A stretch of 64,000 bases of DNA from CAADGY01 sp900696665 (GCA_035063885.1 JAPSFM010000006.1:1-64000), one strand, 5' to 3'; positions 8,663 to 17,481 are shown, numbered from the stretch's first letter. The notes: generated by a model from the sequence alone, not told the origin. Made by a program: numbers and translations.

Positions 8663-10303
8663 ATGACCCCACATCCTAAACGCGGCGCAACCCGCGTGCT
8701 TCTGACTTCGGTTTTCGGCCCGTATGCCCAGGATGACGAATTCGGCAGCCGGCGCATTAATCCCATGGAGTTGTACCACAACCAGGTAACACGCGCACAA
8801 GGTGCATTCTCTCTCCGGATGTTTCATCGCTCCTGGGGCATCATGATGATCCAGTACAACATCTCGACTCCCTGCACCCTGCTTGATTTTCCAACTCGGG
8901 AAACCTTCGCACGGGAATTGACCTCAGGGCGCTACGACGTAGTGGGAATTTCATCCATTATCGTGAACGTTGGCAAGGTGCGCGAGATGTGCCGGATGGT
9001 TCGGGAACTGTCACCGGATTCGCAGATTGTGGTGGGCGGGCACGTCACTGCCATCCCGGGTGTGGAGCAAATGATAGATGCCGACCACATCGTCAAAGGC
9101 GATGGGATCTCGTGGATGCGCCGCTACCTGGGCGAAGACGAAAATGCTCCCATAGCGCATCCGCCGATCATATCGGGATTTGGCCTGCGTGTGATGGGTA
9201 TCGATCTGGGAGCCGCCGGTGACACCGCGGCCACCATTATCCCTTCGGCGGGATGTCCGATGGGTTGCAATTTCTGTACGACCTCCGCGTTTTTCGGCGG
9301 TAAGGGCAAGTATCTGAACTTTTTCGAAAGCGGAGACGAGCTTTTCGATATCATGTGCCGCGCCGAAGCGGATCTCAAAGCGCGATCGTTTTTCATCATG
9401 GATGAGAACTTCCTGCTGCAGCGCAAACGGGCGCTTGACTTGCTGAAGCGAATGCAGCAGGAGCGGAAAAGTTGGGCTTTTTATATATTCTCTTCCGCAA
9501 ATGCGATCGCTAAATTCAGCATGGAAGAACTGGTTGAGCTCGGGATTTCCTGGATCTGGCTCGGCCTTGAATCGCCCAAATCGGGATACTCAAAATTGAA
9601 TGGCACCGACACGTTGAAGCTGACCGCCGAACTGCGCCGGCATGGCATCAAGCTGCTCGGTTCCACAATTATAGGGCTGGAGCACCATACGCCCGCCAAC
9701 ATTGGAAGCGAAATTGAACATGCCGTGTCGCACGATACGGATTTCCACCAGTTCATGTTGTATACGCCAGTGCCGGGGACGCCGTTATACCAGCAGGTCT
9801 CCGAAGAAGGCCGTCTGATCGATGTCAACTTGGCCGATATTCACGGACAGTGGAAATTCAATTTCAAGCATCCCGCCATTTCCGGCGATGAGTCGAAGAA
9901 GTTCCTGGATTGGGCCTTCGAGCGTGATTTCGAACGGAACGGTCCAAGTCTTTATCGGATCTGCCGCACCACGTTCGAGGGATGGAAGCGGTACAAGAAT
10001 CACCCGGACAGGCGCGTGCGGGAACGTTTTGAGTGGGAAGTCCGGACGCTCAGAAAGTACTACAGCGCGCTGTTATGGGCCATGGAGCGCCGATTCAGGA
10101 ACACCAACCGTTCCATCGGTGACAAGGTGCGCGCCTTGCGCTATGAACTCGAGCACGAGTTCGGTCCCTTCACTAGCTTGCTTGCCCGGCTGCTGGGCCC
10201 TGCACTGGTCTGGACCAGTATCCGCGAGGAGAAACGGCTCGCCGCCGGCAAGACCTACGAACCCCCAACCATCATCGAGCGCCGCAACTGGGGTACTGCG
10301 TAA
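8663..10303 (+). CDS. B12-type radical SAM protein
   Basis: The 546-residue protein has an N-terminal cobalamin-binding-like Rossmann region (about 75-140: YDVVGISSIIVNVGKV, then SQIVVGGHVTAIPG) and a radical SAM barrel. The cluster motif is C198-x3-C202-x2-C205 (CPMGCNFC), followed by FFGGKGKYLNFF. No D-x-H-x-x-G base-off cobalamin signature is visible, so the vitamin may bind base-on or not at all. Family members act as C-methylases, ring-forming enzymes or thiomethyltransferases; the substrate cannot be told here. The segment SGYSKLNGTDTLKLTAELRR and the C-terminal helical extension (about 400-546) look specific to a subfamily. It stands alone between the VWFA pair and a tRNA gene. Confidence 0.8.
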   Translation: MTPHPKRGATRVLLTSVFGPYAQDDEFGSRRINPMELYHNQVTRAQGAFSLRMFHRSWGIMMIQYNISTPCTLLDFPTRETFARELTSGRYDVVGISSIIVNVGKVREMCRMVRELSPDSQIVVGGHVTAIPGVEQMIDADHIVKGDGISWMRRYLGEDENAPIAHPPIISGFGLRVMGIDLGAAGDTAATIIPSAGCPMGCNFCTTSAFFGGKGKYLNFFESGDELFDIMCRAEADLKARSFFIMDENFLLQRKRALDLLKRMQQERKSWAFYIFSSANAIAKFSMEELVELGISWIWLGLESPKSGYSKLNGTDTLKLTAELRRHGIKLLGSTIIGLEHHTPANIGSEIEHAVSHDTDFHQFMLYTPVPGTPLYQQVSEEGRLIDVNLADIHGQWKFNFKHPAISGDESKKFLDWAFERDFERNGPSLYRICRTTFEGWKRYKNHPDRRVRERFEWEVRTLRKYYSALLWAMERRFRNTNRSIGDKVRALRYELEHEFGPFTSLLARLLGPALVWTSIREEKRLAAGKTYEPPTIIERRNWGTA

Positions 10304-10330
10304 GGCTGACATTTCCGAAGTGAGGTGATG

Positions 10331-10359
10331 TTGACCGGGCAGTTTCTCTACGTTAGGAT
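10331..10359 (+). promoter_or_regulatory. Promoter of the initiator tRNA gene
   Basis: TTGACC at 10331-10336 and TAGGAT at 10354-10359 are separated by exactly 17 bp. The tRNA body begins 6 bases after the end of the -10 element, so transcription would start at or within a base or two of tRNA position 1. Confidence 0.55.
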
Positions 10360-10364
10360 AGTGG

Positions 10365-10441
<77 letters not shown>

Positions 10442-10516
10442 AATCGAACCACGCTGCGTTGCGCCGATTCAGACTCTCTGCCAACCTCCCTTTAACAAGC
10501 CAGGCTAATTTCCGGA

Positions 10517-10897
10517 TCAGGAGCCGTTGCGCTGTTTGCGGACGAGGGTTCTCGGGTCGAAGAGATGTTTAGGCTCGTAGGCTTCTCTGGACCATCTGGA
10601 TCCGCTCTCAAACAGTACTCCAATAAAGTAGCCTAACTCGTCCCGCCGGCTGTAGCGGACCTGACCGCGGAGAGTGATGGTGCCCATGGTGATCTCAACC
10701 TTGGTCCTTTCCTCGACCGCCACTTCGGATTGGACGCAAGCGCCGGACCGCGAGATATCTTCCAAATTCACGATTTCCTGTCTGCTTTTGCCTGCCGGAT
10801 CCCGCCAGGATAAAGTGACAAGGTCGGAGCACAGCAGGCGAGCTTCTGTCCGTCTCTCCACCCGGAAAGAGCTACGCACAGGCTGTTGTCCTTCCAT
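10517..10897 (-). CDS. PilZ-domain protein
   Basis: The 126-residue single-domain protein has the PilZ start FRVERRTEARLLCSDLVTLS, with the R-x-x-x-R portion, and the second motif DISRSGACVQSE, which corresponds to D/N-x-S-x-x-G. These are the c-di-GMP contact residues of PilZ domains. The middle strand ITMGTITLRGQVRYSRRDE and the end YFIGVLFES fit the six-stranded barrel. It probably acts as a cytoplasmic c-di-GMP receptor adaptor. It lies 32 bp downstream of the hydrogenase maturation protease on the same strand and may be co-transcribed, though no functional link is evident. Confidence 0.8.
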   Translation of the reverse strand: MEGQQPVRSSFRVERRTEARLLCSDLVTLSWRDPAGKSRQEIVNLEDISRSGACVQSEVAVEERTKVEITMGTITLRGQVRYSRRDELGYFIGVLFESGSRWSREAYEPKHLFDPRTLVRKQRNGS

Positions 10898-10929
10898 TCG
10901 AATTCGCCAAAGCAGACGGTGATCTTAGC

Positions 10930-11370
10930 CTAACGGGATTCGGGGGTGTAAAGCAAGTCACGTAACAGCTCCGCGGCGCGGATGGCGTTCCTGGAGGCTG
11001 TGCCAGACAGGCCCTCGCCCTCCGAGAAATCGGCGCCGGGCACGCGGCAGACATACGCCTGGCCCGTAAAATGAAATAGGCTCCGCGCCAGCGCGACGAC
11101 TTCCGCGGGACGCAGTGAGTGCGCCAGCGGACTCCGGGGAGGAGGGTCACCTCGCGGCAGGCGTTCGATACGTGGGGGACCGGGTTCGATGTCGGCATCA
11201 ACGAAGACTACTATCCGCGCCGGCGCGATTTCCTCGGACTGCTCGGGAGCGAGTTGCAGAAGGCTGCGGGTGAAGACGCCGGATTGCGATTCCAACAACT
11301 CCAGCACACGGTGGGCCGCTCCATCATCGCGCCTGAGCGAGTTTCCGATCGCAAGGATGATCGTTTTCAT
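10930..11370 (-). CDS. hoxW: Hydrogenase maturation protease
   Basis: This endopeptidase removes the C-terminal tail of the hydrogenase large subunit after nickel insertion. The 146-residue product starts MKTIILAIGNSLRRDDGAA, the G-N-x-L-x-x-D-D-G signature, whose first Asp or equivalent acid binds the active-site nickel; a second acidic position follows in VVFVDADIEPG. It sits 36 bp downstream of the large-subunit gene, whose product carries the matching 25-residue tail. The gene name is given by position with hoxEFUYH; the sequence alone says hydrogenase-specific protease of the HyaD/HoxW type. Confidence 0.85.
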   Translation of the reverse strand: MKTIILAIGNSLRRDDGAAHRVLELLESQSGVFTRSLLQLAPEQSEEIAPARIVVFVDADIEPGPPRIERLPRGDPPPRSPLAHSLRPAEVVALARSLFHFTGQAYVCRVPGADFSEGEGLSGTASRNAIRAAELLRDLLYTPESR

Positions 11371-11406
11371 ATCGAAGCTTGGGCGGCCGGCCTGACGGGC
11401 GGGTGT

Positions 11407-12831
11407 CTATCCACGCTCAATACGGGATAGGACATCCCCGGTTGACGATTTCAGCTCAACCACAAGCGGCATCTGTCCGATCGCATGAGTGGAGCAGGAG
11501 AGGCACGGATCATAGCAGCGGATGGCCGCCTCCACGCGGTTCAGCATTCCTTCCGTCATCGTATTGCCGGCAACGAACCGCCGGGCCGTCTGCTCCACCG
11601 CCTTGTTGATGGCGAGGTTGTTCTGAGCGGTTGCGATGAGCAGGTTGGCTTTCTGAATCAAGCCGTGATCGTCCACGGTGTAGTGGTGAAAAAGCGTGCC
11701 GCGGGGAGCTTCGCAAGATCCGATTCCCTCGTTACGGTTCTGCCCTGCCCTGGCGCAAACATGCGTATCCAACAATTCAGCGTCGCTGGCGATCTCTTCG
11801 ATGCGTTCGACAGCGTGCAGCATTTCGATGAGCCGCGCCATATGGTAGTGAAACGATTGGCACACCGACTCCCGGATACGCTGCTTGAATTCTCGAAGCT
11901 CGCGGTCGGCCAGCGATGTTCCAGCCCACCTTGCCACATTCAAACGCGCCAGCGGGCCCACGCGATACATGCCGCCCGGATAACCGAGCGGTTTGTAGTA
12001 GGGGAACTTCATGAACGACCATTCCTCGCTCGCTTCCCCGAGGAAGGTGTGGTAGCGCAGGGGATCCAAGCCGTCGGCAACGATGTTGCCTTCGCCATCG
12101 ACGATGCGGATCAGACCGTTGTAATACTCGAGTTCGCCTTCGCGGCTCACCGTGCCCAGAAATAGGCTCGGGAAGTTGCCGATGTGCTCGATCTCATCGT
12201 GGAAAGTATCCATGATGGATTTCATCGTGCTCAGCGCTTTTTGCAGGGTGTCGATAGCTTCGGGAACGCAAGCCAGAATTTCGTCCCTGGTGTCGGTGGA
12301 AACCGCGCTCAATACACCACCGGGTGTGGCCCATGCCGGATGGATCTTCTTCCCCCCCAGTAACTCGACGATACGTTGACCGAACTGCCGCAGGCGAATG
12401 CCGCGCCGCGCCGTTTCCGGATGTTTTTCGGCGAGTCCGAATACATTTCTTTTCTCGACGGGCGAGTCGAAGCCAAGCAGCAGGTCCGGCGCGGAGAGGT
12501 GAAAGAAGCTGAGCGCGTGCGATTGCAGCAACTGCGCGTAGTTTACGAGCCGGCGCTGCTTTTCCGCCGCCGGTGGAACCTGAACGCCGAGCAGGTGATC
12601 TCCCGCTTTGGCGCTGGCCAGAATGTGGCTGACCGGACAGATGCCGCAAATTCGCGACATCAGGCCCGGCATCTCATGAAACGGGCGGCCTTGGCAGAAC
12701 TTTTCGAATCCACGGAACTCCACCACGTGAAATTGTGCGGAATCGACCCGTCCGGAGTCGTCCAGGTAGATGGAAATCTTTGCGTGGCCCTCAATGCGGG
12801 TCACCGGGTTGATAATGATTCGTTCCGCCAT
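11407..12831 (-). CDS. hoxH: NAD-reducing [NiFe] hydrogenase large subunit
   Basis: The catalytic subunit carries the NiFe(CN)2CO centre that splits or forms H2. Both nickel-binding motifs are intact: C62-x2-C65 near the N-terminus (RICGICPVSH) and C443-x2-C446-x2-H449 near the end (DPCLSCSTH). Residues 450-474 follow the His and form the tail cut off by the maturation protease encoded next door. The 474 residues and the sequence style fit group 3d (bidirectional, NAD-coupled) hydrogenases. The small-subunit gene ends 4 bp upstream, so translation is probably coupled. The hypABCDEF maturation genes are not in the window and must lie elsewhere. Confidence 0.95.
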   Translation of the reverse strand: MAERIIINPVTRIEGHAKISIYLDDSGRVDSAQFHVVEFRGFEKFCQGRPFHEMPGLMSRICGICPVSHILASAKAGDHLLGVQVPPAAEKQRRLVNYAQLLQSHALSFFHLSAPDLLLGFDSPVEKRNVFGLAEKHPETARRGIRLRQFGQRIVELLGGKKIHPAWATPGGVLSAVSTDTRDEILACVPEAIDTLQKALSTMKSIMDTFHDEIEHIGNFPSLFLGTVSREGELEYYNGLIRIVDGEGNIVADGLDPLRYHTFLGEASEEWSFMKFPYYKPLGYPGGMYRVGPLARLNVARWAGTSLADRELREFKQRIRESVCQSFHYHMARLIEMLHAVERIEEIASDAELLDTHVCARAGQNRNEGIGSCEAPRGTLFHHYTVDDHGLIQKANLLIATAQNNLAINKAVEQTARRFVAGNTMTEGMLNRVEAAIRCYDPCLSCSTHAIGQMPLVVELKSSTGDVLSRIERG

Positions 12832-12835
12832 TTTT

Positions 12836-13384
12836 TTAACCGAATTTCCGCCCTTCCAGTGATGGTTCGCGGCCCTCGATCAGCGCCGCCACAAACTCGA
12901 AAATCGCATCCGCTGAAGGCGGGCACCCCGGCAGGAAATAATCCACTTTCACCACCTCGTGCACGGGCCGGACGCGCTCGAGCAACCCGGGGACAATGTG
13001 ATTCCCTACGGGGATGCCGATGATGACAGTGGAGTTGTCGCGATAGGCCGTATTCAAAACGTCGTCCACTCCGAAGGCGTTGCGCATCGCGGTGACATTC
13101 CCGGTCACCGCGCAGTCGCCGAAGGACACCAGGATTTTCGAACGTTCGCGCACGGTGCGTATATGCTCCAGGTGTTCCGAGTTTGCCACGGCGCCTTCGA
13201 CCAGCACGACATCAACCTCGGGGAAATCTTTGTAGTCGGTGAGCGGAGACGCCTTCAGCTCCATTTTGGATGCGAGATCCAGAAGCCGCTCGTCCAGATC
13301 GAGTAGCGACATATGGCATCCAGAACAACCTCCCAGCCACACGGTCGCGAGAGTTGCTTTGCCGTTGCCGTTTACCGCACCCAT
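12836..13384 (-). CDS. hoxY: NAD-reducing [NiFe] hydrogenase small subunit
   Basis: Holds the proximal [4Fe-4S] cluster that passes electrons between the NiFe centre and the diaphorase. The 182-residue protein starts with TVWLGGCSGCHMSLLDLDE, giving the C-x-x-C pair; SFGDCAVTGN and FLPGCPPSADAI supply the remaining cysteines. No Tat signal or membrane anchor is present, as expected for a soluble group 3 enzyme. The gene overlaps the end of hoxU by 13 bp and is followed by hoxH after 4 bp. Confidence 0.94.
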   Translation of the reverse strand: MGAVNGNGKATLATVWLGGCSGCHMSLLDLDERLLDLASKMELKASPLTDYKDFPEVDVVLVEGAVANSEHLEHIRTVRERSKILVSFGDCAVTGNVTAMRNAFGVDDVLNTAYRDNSTVIIGIPVGNHIVPGLLERVRPVHEVVKVDYFLPGCPPSADAIFEFVAALIEGREPSLEGRKFG

Positions 13385-14088
13385 TCGTGTTTCTCCCTGG
13401 CGGTGACGATGTATTTGAGGAATCTCCGGTCCTTGCGCATTTCGCTAACCATCTTGCCTTTCGCAAACAGGGCGCCCGTCGGGCACACTTGCACGCACTT
13501 GCCGCACGACGTGCAGCTTTCCGACTCGCCCCAGGCCTCTCCGAGATCCGAAATCAGCAGAGAATTGACTCCGCGTCCGGAGAAGTCCCAGGTATGCGCG
13601 CCTTCCACCTCGTCGCAAACCCGGATGCAGCGGCTGCAAAGAACGCACCGGTTATGATCGAGGCCGAAGCGTTCGTGCGACGTATCCACCGAGAGAGTGG
13701 GAAACCGGTAGCGAAGCCGGACATGGTCGATGCCGAGCGAAGCCGCCAGGTCTTGGAGTTCGCACGCCCCGTTCACAACGCATACGGCGCAGATATGGTT
13801 TCTTTCGGCGAACAGCAGTTCTACGATTAACCGCCTGTGGGCAAGCAGTTGCTCGGTGTTGGTGCGTATGACCATTCCCTCTTCCACCGGGGTCATACAG
13901 GCAGCCACCAGCTTGCGCTGGCCTTCCACCTCCACCATGCACAGCCGGCAGGCGCCGACATCCGACACGCCTCCCACGTGGCACAGCCGCGGAATGTGGA
14001 TGCCATTGTCCCACGCCACGCTGAAGATAGACTGGCCGGCAACTCCCGTTACGGCCTTACCGTCGATTTCGAGAGTTCTGACACTCAT
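13372..14088 (-). CDS. hoxU: Hydrogenase diaphorase subunit HoxU, iron-sulfur electron-transfer protein
   Basis: It links the flavin subunit to the hydrogenase dimer and resembles the N-terminus of NuoG. An N-terminal [2Fe-2S] ferredoxin domain is visible (PRLCHVGGVSDVGACRLCMV, then AACMTPVEEG). A Cys/His segment follows (HICAVCVVNGACELQ). Two C-terminal [4Fe-4S] motifs complete it: CVLCSRCIRVC and CTSCGKCVQVCPTGALF. The 238 residues are standard. The start ATG overlaps the hoxF stop (ATGA at 14085-14088). Confidence 0.93.
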   Translation of the reverse strand: MSVRTLEIDGKAVTGVAGQSIFSVAWDNGIHIPRLCHVGGVSDVGACRLCMVEVEGQRKLVAACMTPVEEGMVIRTNTEQLLAHRRLIVELLFAERNHICAVCVVNGACELQDLAASLGIDHVRLRYRFPTLSVDTSHERFGLDHNRCVLCSRCIRVCDEVEGAHTWDFSGRGVNSLLISDLGEAWGESESCTSCGKCVQVCPTGALFAKGKMVSEMRKDRRFLKYIVTAREKHEWVR

Positions 14089-15746
14089 GCCTGGACCTCC
14101 CTATTGCTGCTCGCGGCGGCGGGGAGCACACAGTGGCCGGCGGGGCACCGGTGGTCCCGGATGTGCGCCTCATATTCGCCGGAGAAGTAATTGAGCGTAC
14201 TCATCACGGGATTGGGCGCCGTTTGGCCGAGCCCGCAGAGGCTGGTCTCCCGCAGCAGCTTAGCCAGTTGCTCGAGCAGAGCGACGTCGTTTTCGTTCGC
14301 CTCGCCCTTCGTGATGCGCTGGAGAATATCGTGCATCTGGACCGTTCCCGCGCGGCAGGGTATGCACTTGCCGCACGACTCGTCCATGCAAAAATCCATG
14401 AAGAACCGCGCCACATCAACCATGCACGATGTATCATCCATCACGATGAGGCCGCCCGAGCCCATGATGGAGCCGATCTTGTGGAGCGACTCGTAATCTA
14501 CCGGTATGTCCAGGAACTGCGGCGGAATGCAGCCTCCGGACGGTCCACCGGTCTGCGCCGCCTTGAATGCCCGTCCTTCCGGGATCCCGCCGCCGATCTC
14601 GAAGACGATGGTCCGAAGGCTGGTGCCCATGGGCACCTCGATGAGCCCGGTATTCTCAATTTTGCCGGCGAGCGCGAAGACTTTGGTTCCCTTGCTGGTA
14701 GGCGTGCCGATGGTAGCAAACCAGTCGCCGCCCTTCGCCACAATGGGAGCGATGTTGCCGAAGGTCTCCACGTTGTTGAGTAGTGTCGGCTTGCCCCACA
14801 AGCCGGATTCCGGCGGATAGGGCGGACGCTGGCGTGGCTGTCCGCGCTTGCCTTCGATGGAAGCGATCAACGCGGTTTCCTCGCCACAAACAAAAGCCCC
14901 AGCTCCGATTCGCAGGTCGATACGGAACTGGAAGTTGTCTTCAAAGATCCGGCTGCCGAGCAGCCGCTCGCGCTCGGCCTGCTTGATGGCCGCTTGCAGC
15001 CGCTGGATGGCCAGTCCGTACTCTCCGCGAACATAGATGTAGCCCTGTTGTGCGCCCACGGCGTAACCGGCAATGGCCATGCCTTCCAGCACGCGGTGGG
15101 GGTCGCCTTCGAGAATGCTGCGGTCCATGAAAGCGCCGGGGTCGCCCTCATCGGCGTTACAGACGACATATTTGGTGTCCACCGGCTGCTTAGCCACCAA
15201 CTCCCACTTGAGGCCGGTGCTGTAGCCCGCACCGCCGCGGCCCCGCAACCCGCTTCGCTTCACTTCCTCAATGACCTGTTGCGGGGTCAATTCCATCACG
15301 GCCCGGGCCAGCGCCTGATACCCTCCGGCTGCGATATAGTCCGAAAGCCTCTCAGGATCGACCGTGCCGCTGTTTGCCAGCACGATCTTCTCCTGCTTGA
15401 TGAAGAAATCGGCTTGCGGGTCCAGTTTCCGGTCTGCCAGCAGGTTGGCGCCTTGTCCCGCGACCAACGCGCCGGCATCTTCCGGCGTTACCGCCGCGTA
15501 AATGGTTCCGTCGGATTGCGTGCGCACGAGCGGTCCCTTGCTGCACAGGCCCATGCAACCCGTTCCGCAGCACTCCACTTCGGCGCCCACCCCACGGGCT
15601 TTGATCTCCTCGTCGATGGCTTTCTTGATCGCGTCAGCGCCCGAGGAGACACAGCCCGCGGCGGTGCAGCAGTAGATACGCTCGCGCAGCCCTTGCTGGC
15701 GTGCGATCTCTTTGGCCTGCTGTTCCAGAAGATCTTCGAAGGTCAT
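14085..15746 (-). CDS. hoxF: Hydrogenase diaphorase subunit HoxF, NAD- and FMN-binding
   Basis: Oxidises or reduces NAD(H) for the hydrogenase. The 553-residue product begins MTFEDLLEQQAKEIA. An N-terminal thioredoxin-like [2Fe-2S] domain follows (RIYCCTAAGCVSSG; CCGTGCMGLC), then the NuoF core with the nucleotide glycine motif GRGGAGYSTGLKWE, the FMN region CNADEGDPGAFMDR, and the [4Fe-4S] ligands ESCGKCIPCRAG with SLCGLGQ. The frame stays open further upstream, but that part is the shadow of hoxE. The ATG at 15746 overlaps the hoxE stop as ATGA, which fixes the start. Confidence 0.94.
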   Translation of the reverse strand: MTFEDLLEQQAKEIARQQGLRERIYCCTAAGCVSSGADAIKKAIDEEIKARGVGAEVECCGTGCMGLCSKGPLVRTQSDGTIYAAVTPEDAGALVAGQGANLLADRKLDPQADFFIKQEKIVLANSGTVDPERLSDYIAAGGYQALARAVMELTPQQVIEEVKRSGLRGRGGAGYSTGLKWELVAKQPVDTKYVVCNADEGDPGAFMDRSILEGDPHRVLEGMAIAGYAVGAQQGYIYVRGEYGLAIQRLQAAIKQAERERLLGSRIFEDNFQFRIDLRIGAGAFVCGEETALIASIEGKRGQPRQRPPYPPESGLWGKPTLLNNVETFGNIAPIVAKGGDWFATIGTPTSKGTKVFALAGKIENTGLIEVPMGTSLRTIVFEIGGGIPEGRAFKAAQTGGPSGGCIPPQFLDIPVDYESLHKIGSIMGSGGLIVMDDTSCMVDVARFFMDFCMDESCGKCIPCRAGTVQMHDILQRITKGEANENDVALLEQLAKLLRETSLCGLGQTAPNPVMSTLNYFSGEYEAHIRDHRCPAGHCVLPAAASSNREVQA

Positions 15747-16240
15747 TTCACACCAATCCGATCCAGTTCTGCGTTCAGTTGATCCGGCGTTAGGCGCGGC
15801 AGGATCTTTCCGTCGTAAATAACGGCGGGAGCCAGTCCGCACGAACCGATGCATCGCGCCGCCTGCACGCTCATCTTGCCGTCGGGACTTGTACTGCCAG
15901 CCTTCGCGCACCGGTGCTCGAGAACACGCATCAGCCCCTGGGCTCCGGCTACATAGCAGGCCGTGCCCGTGCAGACAATCATGGAATGCTCGCCTTTCGG
16001 CTCCAGCGAGAAAAAATGATAGAAGGTTGCCACACCCAACACGCGGCTGGGCGGAAGGCGCAGCTTCCGGGCGATGGTTTTGAGCAGAGCGGGCGTAAGA
16101 AATCCGTATAATTCCTGAGCCGTATGAAGAACTTCTATCAACGCATCGCCCGAATAATGATGGCGGGACATCGCCCGCTCCAGGAAACGCTCGCGGTTGT
16201 CTTTTACCGCCGGGACATCGGGTTTGGTAACGACTGGCAT
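15743..16240 (-). CDS. hoxE: Hydrogenase diaphorase subunit HoxE, [2Fe-2S] thioredoxin-like
   Basis: A NuoE-like electron carrier of the pentameric bidirectional hydrogenase. The 165-residue product from the ATG at 16240 matches the usual HoxE length of about 160-175. Visible features are HHYSGDALIEVLHTAQELYG, the cluster ligands VCTGTACYVAGA and ARCIGSCGLAP, and the ending DQLNAELDRIG. The frame also opens with a TTG at 16288 (16 residues more), but no ribosome-binding site precedes it, whereas a promoter-like AT-rich stretch lies there. The ATG is therefore preferred, although its own ribosome-binding site is weak. Confidence 0.88.
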   Translation of the reverse strand: MPVVTKPDVPAVKDNRERFLERAMSRHHYSGDALIEVLHTAQELYGFLTPALLKTIARKLRLPPSRVLGVATFYHFFSLEPKGEHSMIVCTGTACYVAGAQGLMRVLEHRCAKAGSTSPDGKMSVQAARCIGSCGLAPAVIYDGKILPRLTPDQLNAELDRIGVK

Positions 16241-16288
16241 GCGGGTAGCGCTTCTTTCTTCACTCCGATTTTTAATGGACTTTAACAA

Positions 16289-16303
16289 ATTATTTGAGAT
16301 AAT
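16289..16303. promoter_or_regulatory. AT-rich dyad upstream of the hox operon
   Basis: ATTAT and ATAAT arms separated by 5 bases form an inverted repeat in an unusually AT-rich stretch (about 16270-16312) of a GC-rich region. The minus strand also reads TATTAT and TTGATA here. It fits a regulated promoter for hoxEFUYHW. No defined -35/-10 pair at standard spacing was found, and no close match to the FNR consensus. Confidence 0.35.
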
Positions 16304-16359
16304 ACAGTATCAAACTCCAGAATATCATGCTCCGGTCCTGAAATGGGCATACACACCAT

Positions 16360-17472
16360 TCAGGCGTGCACTCCCGTCCGGGGTTGGTACTCGCAAAACG
16401 GCTCTTCAGCCAGAAAATTTCCGTAGACTCCATACGCCCTGGCCCGGCAACCCATGCACACCTGCCTGAATTCGCAGAACCCGCATTTACCTTCGAGATT
16501 GCCGGAGTCCCGCAGCGTCTCGAACACCGTCGCGTGTTCCCAGATGTCCCGGAAACGGCGGCGGCGAAGATCGCCGGCAGTAAGAGGAAGATAGCCACAA
16601 GGGTAGACCTCGCCGCGATGCGATATGAAGCAGACACCCTGGCCCGCCAGGCAACCCCGCGTTACGGCGTTCATTCCATGAGTGGGCAGATCCGGCACGC
16701 TCAAACCCGCCCGCTTGGCTTCCTTGCGCTTCTGGCGCACGATGCGGTAATACTGCGGAGCACAGGTGGCCTTCAATTCCATCGCCGATTCGAGGGACCG
16801 CTCGTAGAACCATTCCAGAATCTGTTCGGCCTCTTTGCCTTTCACGGACTGGTCCTCGCTGATGGTCAGCCCGCAACCCACCGGTACCAGCAGAAAGATG
16901 TGAAACGCATTCACGCCGAGCGTTTCGGCCAGCTTCATGATATCGGGGAGTTGATGGGCGTTGTGATGCGAAACCGTGGTATTGATCTGCGTGGAAATAC
17001 CCAGGTCCTGCACGCACCGTAGGCCGCGAATGGCGGCATCAAACGCCCCCGAGTGGCCACGAAAATTGTCGTGGGTAGCCCGGTCTGCACCGTCCAAACT
17101 GATGGCAACTCTTTGAATACCAGCATCTTGGATTCGCTGAGCCATCGCTTCGTCCACCAGCGTGCCGTTCGTTGCCAAAGCTACGCGGATGTTCTTGCTT
17201 CGCGCACGGTGCGCCAAATCAAACACATCGCGCCGCCAAAGGGGTTCTCCACCGCTCAAAACCAGGATGAATGGGGCATATTCCGCAATCTGATCGATGA
17301 CATTACAGCTTTCCTGGTAGCTAAGGTCGTCGGGGGACATCAACTCCGTCGCGCTGGCACGGCAGTGTATGCATCTGAGATTACAGCCAGTTGTCAGTTC
17401 CCAGAAGATCAGTCTGGGACGAGGCCCGCCCGCGTTTCCATGTCCGTGCATGCCTTTCGGAGTGCACGTCAA
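16360..17472 (-). CDS. Radical SAM/SPASM protein, NirJ/AhbD-like
   Basis: The 370-residue protein has the radical SAM cluster motif C30-x3-C34-x2-C37 (TTGCNLRCIHCRASA), the SAM-binding LVLSGGEPLWR, and LATNGT. A C-terminal SPASM region carries extra clusters (RGCLAGQGVCF, VYPCGYLP, CGFCEFRQVCMGCRARAYG). The ELTTGCNLRCIHCRA start and the C-terminal Cys spacing resemble AhbD/NirJ enzymes of haem and haem d1 synthesis, but many peptide-modifying SPASM enzymes look alike. It lies 71 bp upstream of hoxE on the same strand. The first start is a TTG at 17472; the ATG at 17451 is possible. A haem or metallocofactor role is inference. Confidence 0.75.
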   Translation of the reverse strand: MTCTPKGMHGHGNAGGPRPRLIFWELTTGCNLRCIHCRASATELMSPDDLSYQESCNVIDQIAEYAPFILVLSGGEPLWRRDVFDLAHRARSKNIRVALATNGTLVDEAMAQRIQDAGIQRVAISLDGADRATHDNFRGHSGAFDAAIRGLRCVQDLGISTQINTTVSHHNAHQLPDIMKLAETLGVNAFHIFLLVPVGCGLTISEDQSVKGKEAEQILEWFYERSLESAMELKATCAPQYYRIVRQKRKEAKRAGLSVPDLPTHGMNAVTRGCLAGQGVCFISHRGEVYPCGYLPLTAGDLRRRRFRDIWEHATVFETLRDSGNLEGKCGFCEFRQVCMGCRARAYGVYGNFLAEEPFCEYQPRTGVHA

Positions 17473-17481
17473 TAACCACCA

